DNA of 20,186 bases. Origin: Psilocybe azurescens. Taxonomy: Eukaryota; Basidiomycota; Agaricomycetes; Agaricales; Agrocybaceae. Within the stretch, counting starts at the first letter, position 1. Every line of letters starts with the position of its first letter. The stretch lies in the NCBI GenBank assembly GCA_023853785.1, contig JAJIRX010000319.1, forward strand, positions 1 through 20,186, in the 5' to 3' direction. A program made the translations under genes and the position numbers. Below are positions 1-9,680 of the stretch, piece after piece. The notes beneath the pieces were generated by a model. That model did not search any database. It saw only the letters and a list, made by a program, of their open reading frames with translations, and had not been told where the DNA came from.

Positions 1-1375
1 CCACTGTCATGACGCGGGTTTCGATGTGCATTGAACGAATGTTACAGTAGTGTATCGTTGAGCGTGCAAGAACTGCAGGGTGTGAGTGGATACGCCTTAC
101 TGGACCTGAGAAACTGACAGGATATATGACTTATCGGACTCTGTGTCCGTGATACTGCATCTATCTTGTCCAGTTTATCAAGTATAGAGGACATCATCAT
201 TACCAAAAAGTGCCCACTCAACCATAGACCCTCAGTTTGATAGTCCGGAGGGCCGCGGGACAACGGATCGCTGTTTGTATGCCCAGCCATCGAGGACTGA
301 TCGTTGATCCTCATCAATAATCCCGACACACCAAGCGGCTACATGATCCAATTCAATCCGCCTTCAATGATGCGGCACTTATACAGAATGCAATCAATGT
401 CCCTGATTATTACTCCAATTTTATTCCATGTTGAAGGCACATTGGTATCTACTTCCTTGAAGGCTCCGTCTGCACTGAGCGAAAATTATTGGATAGCATT
501 GTCAGTAAATCATTCGATAAACTTCCATGAAGTTTAAAGCAGTACGTACTAGTTATACTCATGCCGAATGTGATCCGAGTCATTCATCTGTCTCAAAATA
601 CCCTCATCCCACGAAATTCTCAACTCTAGTCTTTGACATGGCGTAATTCTGCCGTAGGATTAATGTTCTAGCCGAAGTGAGGATCCATCACTACCCCTCG
701 CTCGATTCATCCTGTGTCAGATACACAAAATTCTCCTGATACATATACAATCACCGCATCAAGTTTCAATACTGCTCCCAGTGACCGCTCGTTCACAAGC
801 AAAACATACACAGTGGTCGTGGAATATTCGGAGTTCTGGCTCTATTGTCTCGTATGCCGCCATGCTTCGTTCTAGCCTTCACATTAACGGCCCATACTTG
901 GTGGCATCCGCGCAGAGGAGACTCAAGAGACCACCGTCATTCAGTTACCGCAACAAAATTTACGTAGAGTCGATGGGAAACTTATGGGAGGGTGTATATA
1001 GATGGAAGACTTGTGGATAGCAAGCATTGACGGATGGGAACAGAAGACGGACATTCGTGAATGATGCTCCACGACGTAGATATTGGGCCAGAGCTATTAT
1101 TAGTCCCCAACTCATCAGGCAACCGACATCAGGAGCGGAACTGAGATTAAAGCTCAGATGGTATGAATATGACATCAGAGCGTGCGAGTCCGTCTATTGT
1201 TAAAAACCCATATATCATGTTTCGTAACCACATAAATATAGGTTAGGGGAATAGGTATATCCAATTGGATGGGCGCCTAGGCGAGTCAAATATCTATCCC
1301 ACAGATCTACCAACAATTTGATTTTAAATAGAGTGGAAATACGTCTTTACGTCCCCGATCGAAGGTCGTGGGTAG
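1..1375. other. No confident gene; possible decayed sequence
   Basis: I see no reading frame here that I can assign to a family. Short open stretches exist on both strands (minus strand 329-42, plus strand 781-1020, plus strand about 1030-1200), but none is long enough or biased enough to be convincing. I looked for the missing 5' half of the NACHT gene whose tail begins at 1376, in particular a Walker A motif (GxxGxGKS/T) and the usual aromatic-rich lead-in, and did not find it in any plus-strand frame. An in-frame TAG at 1373-1375 closes the NACHT frame upstream. The stretch may hold diverged relics. Confidence 0.4.
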
Positions 1376-1914
1376 CGTAAGAAGCCAGATTCATGGCCAT
1401 CGGGGAAAGATATCACAAGTTTGGTCGCAAAATCGTCAGGTCAATTCATCCATGCGGCCACGGTCACCAGATATGTGTCCTCTCCTCGACATAACCCCAT
1501 CGATCGCCTGAAAGTCACTCAAGGTCTCCTGCCGGTCAACCACAATAAGCCATACGTGCAACTTGATGCTCTATATATCAATATTCTTTCTGAAGTGGAA
1601 GATGTCGAGGCTGTCTTGCGAATTCTAGGGGTGGCTATTGTATTGACTGAGAATATGTATGATTATATCTGGCATCTGGAAGTCAATGATCTGGAGAAGT
1701 TTATGCAACTTACCCCGGGCACTGTTCAGCTCCTCCTCATTGACCTCTTGTCCGTTGTAGATGCCTCAGACAGCAAGAAGCCGTCAAGTTTCTTCATGCA
1801 TCATTCACTGATTTCCTCGTCGATCCAACCCAGTCTCATCAGTTTTTCATTGATCGCAGTAAAAGCCATGATGATGCTGCCCATTTCGGAATTTCCGCCA
1901 TTGAATGTAAGCAT
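1376..1914 (+). pseudogene. NACHT-domain STAND protein, 3' fragment with frameshift
   Basis: This is the region just after the NTPase core in agaric NACHT proteins. It starts in frame at 1376, just after a TAG stop, and shows in order WPSGKDI, then KSSGQFIHAATV (the family's KSSGQFIYA-type motif), then SSPRHNPIDRL. It continues through a helical segment to LLLIDLLSVVDAS. At about 1783 the frame changes by one base (consistent with one lost base after CCG), and the next frame continues with FLHASFTDFLVDP, the conserved FHASFTDFL motif. The Walker A and B part is absent, so the copy is 5' truncated as well as frameshifted. After codon GAA at 1903-1905 there is a good donor (GTAAGC at 1907); without splicing the frame ends at TAA 1915. 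The main NACHT gene at 13976-19291 is a different subfamily, so this is not a simple duplicate of it. Family identity is secure from motifs; loss of function is inferred. Confidence 0.82.
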
Positions 1915-1966
1915 TAATCGCTCTCTTACAAATATATTTCTGAGCTTCGGTTTATTTCACATATAG
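1907..1966 (+). other. Candidate intron joining NACHT tail to the downstream orphan frame
   Basis: A 60-nt stretch begins with GTAAGC and ends with ACATATAG. Removing it leaves the NACHT frame (phase 1, one T left over) directly in frame with the long open frame that runs to 3054. Length and sites suit an agaric intron. It could instead be a chance match between the end of a relic and the start of an unrelated gene. Confidence 0.45.
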
Positions 1967-3054
1967 CACTCGACATAGCGACACTTCTGCCAAATCTTGC
2001 TTACCGGTCACTCTTGAGGCATCTCCGATTGGCAATCCCTCTGCATGACAACGCCATTCGTCGGAACAAGGTTTTCGAGGTGCCCTATGTTCAGCACTTC
2101 AGAACTTATGCTCTCACATCAAGGAATGGTCAATATTACAGCTCTGTGAGTGATCCTGCAATGTTTTTGCAATTTCTGCAAACACCGGTACGTCTGCTTT
2201 TTAAAGATATTGGAAATAGTGTTTTTCGACTCCAAATCAAGGAATTTACCATCGAGCTATCTCAGATCAAAATTATGCAAATCCCTGGCGTTGATTCCCA
2301 TGAGCCTTTGTCTGGCTTTTGGAGTGCCGTCTGTGCCGGCGGGATACTCGAATATAATCAAACAGTCTCTCTGCCGACAATTGGGGTTCTTTCATCCCCA
2401 TCAGCACCCGAAGTCTCGGCTTTTGTGCCAGGTTTCTTCTTTTCTGCATCATTCGATCAAATCAAGGTGGGCAGTGGCCAGCGACAACCTGCATTGGGTA
2501 ATGTTTGTCCCATAACTAGTACCCCTTATCTACAGATGGTGACGGAATTTCTAAATGACCCGTCACGAGCAGGACCACACGCTGTAGATCAATCGACCCA
2601 TACTACCGCTGCGGTGTTCGCGGTGGAGTTTTCAGTCAGGGCTTGGGATGGGACAAAGTTCATTCTTCCTCATACCTTTAAAAGAAGACGCGGCAGACAG
2701 TGGAACTTCATCTGGGATGCTTTTTCATTCGTGTTTTCGCAAGCTGGGTACTCGGCCGAGCTAGTCCATAAGCTCGGCCAACATAATCTTACCTTCAATC
2801 TAGGAAGACCAATGACCGATATGCGACATCGGGTACAGACCTTGTTTACAGCAGTCTGCAACCATTTCACACAGTCAAGTCCTGCACCGTTTAAAATCAC
2901 CATTACCTGGACACAACATCCAAGTAACAATGTTGGTAACTGTTTCACAGCCGATGATTTAGATGATGGTGGAGATACGCGGCGAACTTTTTACGTCGAT
3001 GAATCCATTCTTTCGAGCGACGAGGGTGTGCAGGAGCCCACCGGGCAACAGTGA
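1967..3054 (+). CDS. Orphan open frame, about 360 residues, no recognised domain
   Basis: One frame is open from 1967 to the TGA ending at 3054, much longer than expected by chance in this composition, and its product has a balanced, protein-like residue mix. I do not recognise a family. Visible features are: no clear signal peptide or strong membrane segment; a basic cluster KRRRGR near residue 225 (about 2680-2700) that could act as a nuclear localisation signal; several mixed beta-like stretches (for example FRLQIKEFTIELSQI); and an acidic, Ser-rich C-terminus containing DDLDDGGD and SSDEG. There is no obvious ATG near the 5' end; the frame opens at the 3' splice site at 1966, which suggests it is the continuation of an upstream exon, possibly the NACHT tail. 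It may be the C-terminal domain of that protein, an independent gene whose first exon I missed, or part of a mobile element. Confidence 0.5.
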
Positions 3055-3461
3055 TCAGCCATACGAGAATACATAGTTTAGGCACACGGGTACACTTGGG
3101 GGTACTGTGGCGTTAACGTGCTAAAGGTATTCAAAACCCAAAACTCATACTAGCTATGTCATATGGATATGTGTGTATTTTATCTACAGTACCAGCACCA
3201 GTACCAGTACGAAAAACAAAAAGCTCGTGTCATTTCTCGTCTCGTCTGTTACCTGCCTACCTGTATGTAAGGATGTGGGTGGGGGTCTTTATTATCATTG
3301 AATTTGCTTAATAACATCATCGTCGTCATGTTCCCTCGAGCCCAACCGGCGTCGGTCCTAGCTCCTGGATGAGATCGTCACCTTATCAAGAGCCAAGATC
3401 GAGCGCAGGAGACAAGAGAGAGAGCATGACAAATGGGTAGGATGGTGCGTGGCATGCATAT

Positions 3462-3740
3462 GGTGAAATAATGTCGTGATATCCAGATCGTGTGGAGCGC
3501 GTAGCGCGTAAGCTGAGGCGTAGTTAAAGCGTAGGTGGGAATGTGGGAAGGAGTTATAATAGACCCACAGTGCGCTCGAATCCAATAAAGTCCTAACGGT
3601 GGGGTTTTTAGTGTGTGGTGGGTGGGTTTTGTGCGGGGTTAAGCTAAACATGAGGATGGGGGTATGTGTGTCGCGTCAAGCGTATAGGTGTGGGCTGGGC
3701 AGGCGTAGAATGTAGGGTATCTTCAGCGTCGTCGAGACAC
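3462..3740. repeat. Diverged dispersed repeat, copy A
   Basis: It shares with 6780-6975, in the same orientation and order, an exact 15-base match GATATCCAGATCGTG (3478-3492 here, 6797-6811 there). A preceding GTG(A/G)AATAATG follows the same pattern, as do a GACCCA..GCGC block, a GTGTGGTGGGTGG-like block and a GTCAAGCG block. Spacing differs, so the copies are old. The nature of the repeat is unknown; it could be the shared 3' flank of a duplicated gene or a small transposable element. Confidence 0.4.
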
Positions 3741-3894
3741 CAAGACATCGATAGGGCATCAGTCGGAGGAGGAGTTGTTGCAGTCGTTTTATTTGTTCGG
3801 TATTTCTTCTTTTCGAGTTTTCGGGTGGCGTACTAGAAATACAAAATCCATAAATAAAAGTAAAATCATTATCGTAAAGGGGGTCACTAGCCAG

Positions 3895-4190
3895 CTATTG
3901 AAAAAAATATGAAGCACCCCAGCATTCGACTAAAACTCCGTCGGTAGAAAAAGAAAAGAAAAGTGAACATGAAATTGAAGTCGAAGATGAATGTGAAAGG
4001 AAGTGGGAAAATAGGCAGTGAGGAATAAATGGAAGGGAAGGAAGAAAATGGAAGGCGTAAGAATTTAAGTTTGAACTTAAAAAACGGGAATTTGAGAGCA
4101 AAGTGAAAGCGCAGAGGGAGGTGGGATGTCCGGTGTTCGGTGTCGGAAGGGACACAATAAAGGGACTGGCACGAGGGACGAATAAGTGAG
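3895..4190 (+). other. Purine-rich, strand-asymmetric tract
   Basis: The plus strand here is strongly enriched in A and G with many GAAA, GGAAG and AAAAGAAA runs, and has few pyrimidine runs. The asymmetry produces long but low-complexity minus-strand open frames, which I do not accept as genes. Its position just past the 3' end of the minus-strand relic would suit a transcribed 3' flank, but no function can be shown. Confidence 0.45.
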
Positions 4191-4311
4191 AGTAGAGAGA
4201 ATGCGAACGTGAACATAAAGAAAGCAAATACCAAAACCTCGGAAATCCAACCCCGTTCAAAAAGCGTACAACGCACGCATAAATCATCACCCGAATCCAC
4301 ACCCAAAGCCC

Positions 4312-5163
4312 TCAATAATCTATCCCAGCATAGAAATCCGCAACCGACGACGGGTGATATTCCTCTTCCATCACCTGCACCCAACCCTCGCTATCCTCGT
4401 CAGTAGTCCATGCACACATCCTCAGCCCGTTCCTCAAAGCTCTCCCTAATCCTTGTTTCCCATTGCAGCTACCTGGCCCGACGCCTTCGAATCCCTTGCA
4501 CGCAGGCCTTACACGGTGCTTCATGAGCAGGAGCGCGATCATGTACGACTTGAGCAGCACAGAGCAGCGCTGGCGTATCGATCTGGAGGCAGACACGGGT
4601 TCGGGGGAGAATAATGGAGGGGATATAGGACAGGGTGGGCGGGTACATGAGCTGGTCGCTCAGTGGAGACGATAAAAGGTGTGGGTTCTTGTCGCCCGAG
4701 CAATCTTCATTTTCATTCTCGTCCTCCTCTTGTTCTCTTGGCTGCTCTTCATCTGCTGCACATCCACTACGCGACCCCTCGAAGAACTGCACATCGGATT
4801 CCGCCTCCTGCACACCCTGTAGCCTCAAAAATATTTTCAGCCGGATCACGAGGCGCGTGTCTTGCACTTCGAGCTCTTCAGTGCGCCATCTGCGCTCGGC
4901 ATAGGAGAGCGTGCTGTTGAAAACGGAGAGACGTGGTCGGAATCGCCATCCATGGTGGTGGTTGAATCTTCGTCCTCCTCGACGACGAGCAAGCAGCTAA
5001 AGATATTTGAGCTCTGATTCGAAAAACAGCGATGCGAATGCCAGATCCACGACAATACTTCGAGCTTCGAATCCGGGGCCACAATCGCAGTCAAAGACGA
5101 AGGTCGTGCTAGTGACGTCATCGTCATCAATGCGGATGAACAAGTTGGATATACGCGGCACAA
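4312..5163 (-). pseudogene. Acidic/coiled-coil agaric protein gene, truncated and frameshifted copy
   Basis: Read on the minus strand, this is a relative of the C-terminal half of the plus-strand relic at 11066-13467. Matching landmarks in order are: a DST(T)-rich acidic segment; an ERR-rich helix followed by VQDTRL and RLKIFLRLQGVQE (other copy VQDALL and RLKGFLWMQGVPE); a FFEG/SGCA-DE acidic stretch; EPVS then SVLLKSYMIALLLMKH (other copy AVLLTSYMIVFLLMKH), a possible membrane helix; and C-AW-DE near the end. The end adds an acidic tail up to the stop at 4312. At least two frame changes are needed, near 4890 and near 4600. The 5' part is missing: beyond about 5163 the sequence becomes unrelated AT-rich DNA. 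A separate 47-codon open stretch (about 5145-5010, minus) with several acidic residues precedes the homologous part. Function of the family is unknown to me. Confidence 0.65.
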
Positions 5164-5264
5164 ACAACGTCAAAGCGAATCAAAACCAAAAGGTGTTTAA
5201 CGATTAAAATGACACGTAATCGTGGAGGATAATGAGAATAACCCCGGTCATAGCTTTCTGATTG

Positions 5265-5687
5265 TCAAGTCACAATTAGCAAATAAGGTTGACTTTGTGG
5301 CTTGTAAGAGCTTTGCCGAGCCAATGAGGGAAATATAGGACCTTTGATAAATGATAACGACCGTGGGCATCTCTTGTCCGTAAGCAAGGATGTATTTACA
5401 TCTGGGAACACGATAAGACAAAGTTCAATATGGGAGAATATGGGAGTCTCCATAGCAGAATCCGTGGCATCCACGAAATCATCTTGTATATAATTACTGA
5501 CCACCTCGGAATGTACGATCATACCTTGCCCGCATCCGAACACAAGGAATCTGGGCACTCGAATTGAACTCAGGTGGTTCAGGAGAAATCTACCGAAAAC
5601 GGAGGAGTGGCTCATTATGAACAAATAAAATAGATTCCAAATTTCAAAACACACGAGCAGCGGATACCAGCTCCACTGGGATGTCAT
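5265..5687 (-). CDS. Hypothetical protein or exon, low confidence
   Basis: A 140-codon minus-strand frame opens with ATG at 5687. It has a hydrophobic start (WSWYPLLV, then WNLFYLFIM) and a later hydrophilic part with FLVFGCGQGMIV. An in-frame TGA lies just upstream of the ATG, so the start is either real or follows an intron; a good 3' splice site (pyrimidine tract then TTTTCAG) lies near 5722. I recognise no family. Its opening TSxxWYPLL resembles the TSNNWYPLL opening of the exon-like stretch at 8993-9188, also minus strand, but the match is too short to prove kinship. It could be a fragment of a decayed membrane-protein gene. Confidence 0.25.
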   Translation of the reverse strand: MTSQWSWYPLLVCFEIWNLFYLFIMSHSSVFGRFLLNHLSSIRVPRFLVFGCGQGMIVHSEVVSNYIQDDFVDATDSAMETPIFSHIELCLIVFPDVNTSLLTDKRCPRSLSFIKGPIFPSLARQSSYKPQSQPYLLIVT

Positions 5688-5714
5688 AATTGTTCATAAG
5701 CTTTATAACGAATA

Positions 5715-5922
5715 CTATACTCTGAAAATGCAAGACAAGTTGTCATCCTTCTGGCAGGTTTCAGACAGCGCGCATGTTATGTCATTGGCTCTGTTAATCA
5801 GACTGCATGCTAGTATGGTTGAAACCACTGACAAGTAAAGGAAGAACGTGCATATCAGAAACAAGATGCGTTTTAATTGTTCCTCGTAGGTAGCACACTC
5901 CCCGTGTCCACAACCAGAGTCG
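5715..5922 (-). CDS. Possible exon with one membrane helix, low confidence
   Basis: A minus-strand frame follows a strong 3' splice site (TTGTTTGACGTGTTTTTGTAG, ending at 5923). It begins DSGCGHGECATYEEQLKR and continues into a hydrophobic helix of about 20 residues (ILFLICTFFLYLSVV and following). It then has several Cys residues and ends at a stop at 5715. A convincing 5' splice site at the end of the frame is missing. It may be an exon of the same decayed gene as 5265-5687. No family is recognised. Confidence 0.25.
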
Positions 5923-6164
5923 CTACAAAAACACGTCAAACAGAAGAAAACTATTGTTAATCAAGTCCAGGCTGCCTCGAGCGATATCCATCCGTTCTAG
6001 AATGACTGTGAAATTTGATGCCTCATTGCCAGTGTTTTGTGCACCTAGGCCCTGAGCCGTGGCCTTTTAACACTTTTGTCATTGGAAATTGAAAGTATGC
6101 AAATGTGACTTTAGTATACGTCGGAGAAAATGAGATAATTAAGATAAAACAAACTGTGGAAAGC

Positions 6165-6405
6165 TCAGTGTCGATATATGCAAAAGAGCGTCAAAATTGC
6201 AGTTCCTATGCCAATAACAAAGGGAACTAACGGAGTTGATAGCGATGTACACGCTTCACTTGAAGTTCTTGGAGTTGCTGACGCGGAGGTCACTCTGGAT
6301 GTTGAGGACTGAAAACACACCGCATGGAGAGGTGACGATGGAGACGAGGTCGAAAGCATAGCGGTGGGTATAGTCGGCACCGAGAAATTAGAGGTGAATA
6401 TGTTT
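6165..6405 (-). CDS. Ser/Thr-rich exon ending in a membrane helix, low confidence
   Basis: A minus-strand frame follows a 3' splice site (CCCCACAG, acceptor at about 6406). It reads NIFTSNFSVPTIPTA, then a Ser/Thr/Ala-rich segment, then a hydrophobic stretch LVPFVIGIGTAILTLFCIY, with only two residues left before the stop. Such a Ser/Thr-rich region plus a C-terminal hydrophobic tail fits a tail-anchored or GPI-anchored surface protein of fungi. A candidate upstream exon with a GT donor lies near 6440-6480, but no signal peptide was found. Identity is inferred from composition only. Confidence 0.3.
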
Positions 6406-6779
6406 CTGTGGGGAATTAGCCGTATTGGATCACTTACTACCTATGGGACCGGTGGGGTGGGACTGTGGGTCGCTAGACATCGAGGCCAGAACAACATGCA
6501 TATTTGATACAGGCATTCAGATGACTTTGAACTGCAAAGACGACGCCACATAGCGATTTAAAACTCACAAGACCATCTGAAATTTTGAGTCTTCCCAGCC
6601 TCTTCTCACCAACCTTGCCTCAAAGTTCATATTGCACGCATCGAATTTTTCGTGTGTCTCTCCAACAAATTCTAATCCGCGGGCCGTCGGTCCCGAAAGG
6701 GGGAATTGTTACCTCACAGAGAACAGGCACCGCAAGATGGTGGGAGGCCAGTGGTGGTATTAGTACGTGCGTGAGTGTG

Positions 6780-6975
6780 GGTGGAATAATGATGACGATA
6801 TCCAGATCGTGGGTGCACCGCATGGTAGGTAAGAGATATATGGCGGGCGTACAGAGACCCAGCGCGCGTAATTTAAGGAAAAAAGGGAATGGGGAGATCT
6901 GTGGTGGTGGTGGTGCCGTGAGGTTGTGGGTAAAGACAGGTACCGTGTCAAGCGCGTGAGGACGTTAGGGTGCCC
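6780..6975. repeat. Diverged dispersed repeat, copy B
   Basis: This is the partner of the repeat at 3462-3740, in the same orientation. It holds the exact 15-mer GATATCCAGATCGTG at 6797-6811, a GACCCAGCGCGCG block, a (GGT)n-like block near 6900 and GTGTCAAGCG near 6945. Between these blocks the copies have drifted and differ in spacing. It lies in otherwise gene-free DNA. Confidence 0.4.
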
Positions 6976-7009
6976 TCGGTAGTTGGTGTTGGCATTGTCG
7001 AGGCATTAA

Positions 7010-8481
7010 TATATCAGTAATATATCAATCATGATTATTCCAGTTATTTACTTGGGCGAGTTCAAATTCTTACTGTTTTCGTGTTAATTAAGGAGCAGGT
7101 ACAAGTATTTTACAGGAATGAATACAAGGATGACAACAAAAAGGTTATAAGCCATCAAGCAAAGAGAAAGAATAAACATTTTTAGTAAAGCAGCATCCGA
7201 CACATGCACGGAATAGAGTCCAGCTCCGTCGATATTAACTTAGAAGAATGGAGTAAGGGGTAAGAGCTGCCGTTGCACATAAAAAGTCTCCGACAAGCGG
7301 CTTGTATTGATTAGTAGAAAGAAGAACGCAGAATGAATAAAGGCTCAATCAAAGAAAAGCAAATTATGAGAAGAGAACAGGACGATGAAAAGGTTTAATT
7401 CTTGAACAAAAGGCGCCTGCATATGGAAGCGAAAGAGAGCAGTTAATAAAAGATAAAAGAAACTGTAATGGGACGTCTCGAGTTGCTGAGACTCTCGGCA
7501 CGCGAGGGGATGGTAAATTAAATACACGCCTTACTTATTTAAAAAAATCAACTTATGTGCCAACTAAGGTGGAGGACGGAAGATGTAAAGCAAAGGAGAT
7601 GATATTTGAACGCTTTACTGCGTGTTTTATTTGGTGGGTTTGTAGTATGAAAGAGGGTAGAGCAGAAACACAAATATAGGATATGGGCAGCATGAGCGGC
7701 ATTGGAGCGGTGCTGTGGGGACAAGCGAGAGTGGAAGAGGGGGCAAAATAAGATGGGCCGCTCAACCAATCTGATGCAACATTAAGTAGATTATATTTGC
7801 ACATGCTCTCGCTTTTTTGAATCTCGCTTCGCTTTCTTACTCTCAATCTTCAAGTTCCGCTCGCAATTGCTCTCGGTATATCATTCACCCATGTTCTCAG
7901 CCTTGTATTCTTTGTCTCGCTCTCTATTTTTACATTGTATCACCACCTGTATTTTTAGTACTACAATTGCTTGATTTTTGCGTACCACTGCCTAATTTAA
8001 TGAGTGTTCCTGCGTTGGTGTCAGTGTATCCGAGGCAAGCATCTATAGCAGATAAAAATTTGAATGCCTTTATATATCTGCACATAATTAAAGACCTTTT
8101 GTGAAGGTACAATCTTACTTAACGTTTTACTGATTCATCACATTTGGCCCGGGAGAAGATCTTACCCGACTTTTTCGTATTGGCATGTCTCAGTTTCTCA
8201 ATATATCGCGTTACATGCATTTGGTGCATTTCTGACTTTACATCTACGTGGTATTACAATCTTGCTCCCGAACGCTTTTGCTGATGGTGTGAAAGTGAGA
8301 CTGTGAAGATAATTCGTCCTCGCATTACTCACAGGTTGTGTGCGATACTTTTAGGGGTCGCAGATCTCATCAGGGATCGAAGGCGACGGGGATGAATGGA
8401 TGGTGATCTTGGCCCGGAGAATTCTCCGGATACACTGGTGGTGGGAATAGTGACTGGCAAGACCCGGCAAAACTGAGTTTA
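7010..8481. other. AT-rich region without a recognised gene
   Basis: No frame here can be defended as a gene; open stretches on both strands (for example 7817-8104 plus, 7846-7553 minus) have AT-driven, low-information composition. The only stretch that looks partly coding is on the minus strand around 8450-8330. There a 3' splice-like TCTTGCCAG is followed by a frame reading IRRILRAKITIHSSPSPSIP, and a GTGAGT donor lies nearby in another frame. I cannot connect it to anything. The 3' boundary is the terminal repeat of the transposon. Confidence 0.4.
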
Positions 8482-8502
8482 AAATTTCACGGGCACAGGA
8501 AA

Positions 8503-8635
8503 AAGGCCGTGGCACGTCCGTGGCAGTCCGTGGCGTCCGTGCACGTCCGTGCTATGTCCGTGAACTATAATTCGAGATCCGTGCAATGTTATAGTGATCA
8601 CACTGACTTCCGTGAGAGATCCGTGCAATCATATA
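8503..8635 (+). repeat. Left subterminal array of CCGTG-core motifs
   Basis: About nine copies of a motif with core (G/A/T)TCCGTG lie in 130 bp. The first five or six are spaced roughly 10 bp apart (GCCGTGGCAC, GTCCGTGGCA, GTCCGTGGCG, GTCCGTGCAC, GTCCGTGCTA, GTCCGTGAAC), the later ones more widely. All keep the CG dinucleotide. Clustered short motifs inside transposon ends are commonly transposase-binding sites; that role is inferred here. Confidence 0.6.
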
Positions 8636-8992
8636 ATCCTAGCCTGAAGGATGTGTAGAGATTGTATCCGGTCTCCATTGGTTTTGTAGTACGGGAAATA
8701 TTGAAAAACAGCCAATTTGATGAGCTGTGGCTTGCCTACAAGTCGGACCCTAGATGTCCAATATTACAATGTATGACAGTAGGTTCAAAGTAGCAGTAAT
8801 ATTTGTGAATAATAAACTGGACACAGTACTATACTCTCTACTTTGGAATAGGTCTTGGCATAGGACATGGTCGTACAAGTATATTAGAAGGAGGCTTTGA
8901 CTTGGGAAAGTTGACATAATTAATTCCCGGCTTAACGAGTTAGATGTGATCAGCCACAAAAAGTGAGAAAGTTTAAGAAATAATCCACTCAC

Positions 8993-9188
8993 CTCAAGCT
9001 CACTATAACTCGCTATATCAGCACGGTCTCCACCGTTCCACTTCTCCGGGAAGTCGCCATAAGGACTCCAATTATTCTGATGGTTTCCTATGTCTAGACC
9101 CCATTGTTCGGTTCCAGCTACCCCGGCACAAATGGAATTCTGTATGGCAAGGAATAGTAATGGATACCAGTTATTTGATGTGAAAGTA
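8993..9188 (-). other. Exon-like 65-codon stretch inside the element
   Basis: On the minus strand a 3' splice site (TATCTGTCTCAG, ending at 9189) is followed by 196 nt that are open in one frame, and a canonical GTGAGT donor begins at 8992. The product starts TFTSNNWYPLLFLAIQ and continues with a Gly/Asn/Trp-rich segment including WSPYGDFPEKWNGGDR. It has a natural residue mix, unlike the AT-driven frames around it. I do not recognise the family. Neighbouring exons could not be completed; a short open stretch further downstream (about 8930-8840, minus) is possible. It may be a captured gene fragment or an old gene into which the element inserted. Confidence 0.4.
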
Positions 9189-9486
9189 CTGAGACAGATA
9201 AAAAATTGTGTTGATTTTTAAAGTGACTTTCAAATCTTGACGGAGGGGTTTAAATGCAGCGTGATGAAACACCCCTCTTTTGTTCCAGTTAGCAATCACT
9301 GCCCTTCATAAATTATAACTGCGGATGGGCAGCGGGCGCTGTTATAGAGCGCACAATATTGACTGTGGTACGGTTAATTGTCCTATTCCGACTTCCATAT
9401 CAAGCCAATATCAAGCATCGCTCAATTTTAGAATATTAGCTTGGCAATACTGCTAGATCCTTACCCTGTGGAACACAACATTCTTC

Positions 9487-9680
9487 CATGCAAGTCCGTA
9501 TCATGACCACATATTTCCGTGCCATGTCTGTGTAGGTCCGTGATGTGTCCGTGTAGATCCATGCTAATTTAACACAGCATATGTAAAGTCTGTGCAGGTC
9601 TGTGCAGGTCTGTGCTGAGCCGTGCCGGAAATTTCAGCAGTCTGTGCTCAAGTCTGTGCAAGGTGAGTAAGTCTGTGCAT
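9487..9680 (+). repeat. Central array of GTCTGTG/GTCCGTG motifs
   Basis: About thirteen copies of the same motif family lie here, but most now read GTCTGTG where the flanking arrays read GTCCGTG. Between about 9590 and 9625 three copies follow at a 10-bp period (GTCTGTGCAG). The GCCGTGCCGGAAATTTCAG stretch inside resembles an element end and could mark a nested insertion. Confidence 0.6.

Larger units (their letters stand above)
3055..4311. other. Intergenic region
   Basis: No supported gene. The stretch holds a diverged dispersed repeat (about 3462-3740) and a purine-rich tract (about 3895-4190), listed separately. Minus-strand open frames here (4384-3887, 4302-3895, 3651-3358) are rich in Phe, Ser, Leu and His. 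They are explained by the purine bias of the plus strand rather than by coding. It is downstream of the minus-strand relic ending near 4312 and so probably includes its former 3' flank. Confidence 0.5.

Noticed and set aside
3887..4384. Minus-strand Phe/Ser/Leu-rich open frame of 165 codons
   Set aside because: Explained by the purine-rich plus strand; low complexity and no recognisable motif.
5880..5935. VVDTGS-like string on the minus strand, as in the active site of aspartic proteases
   Set aside because: The frame stops about ten codons later and no flanking protease motifs are present. The same bases give a better exon in another frame.
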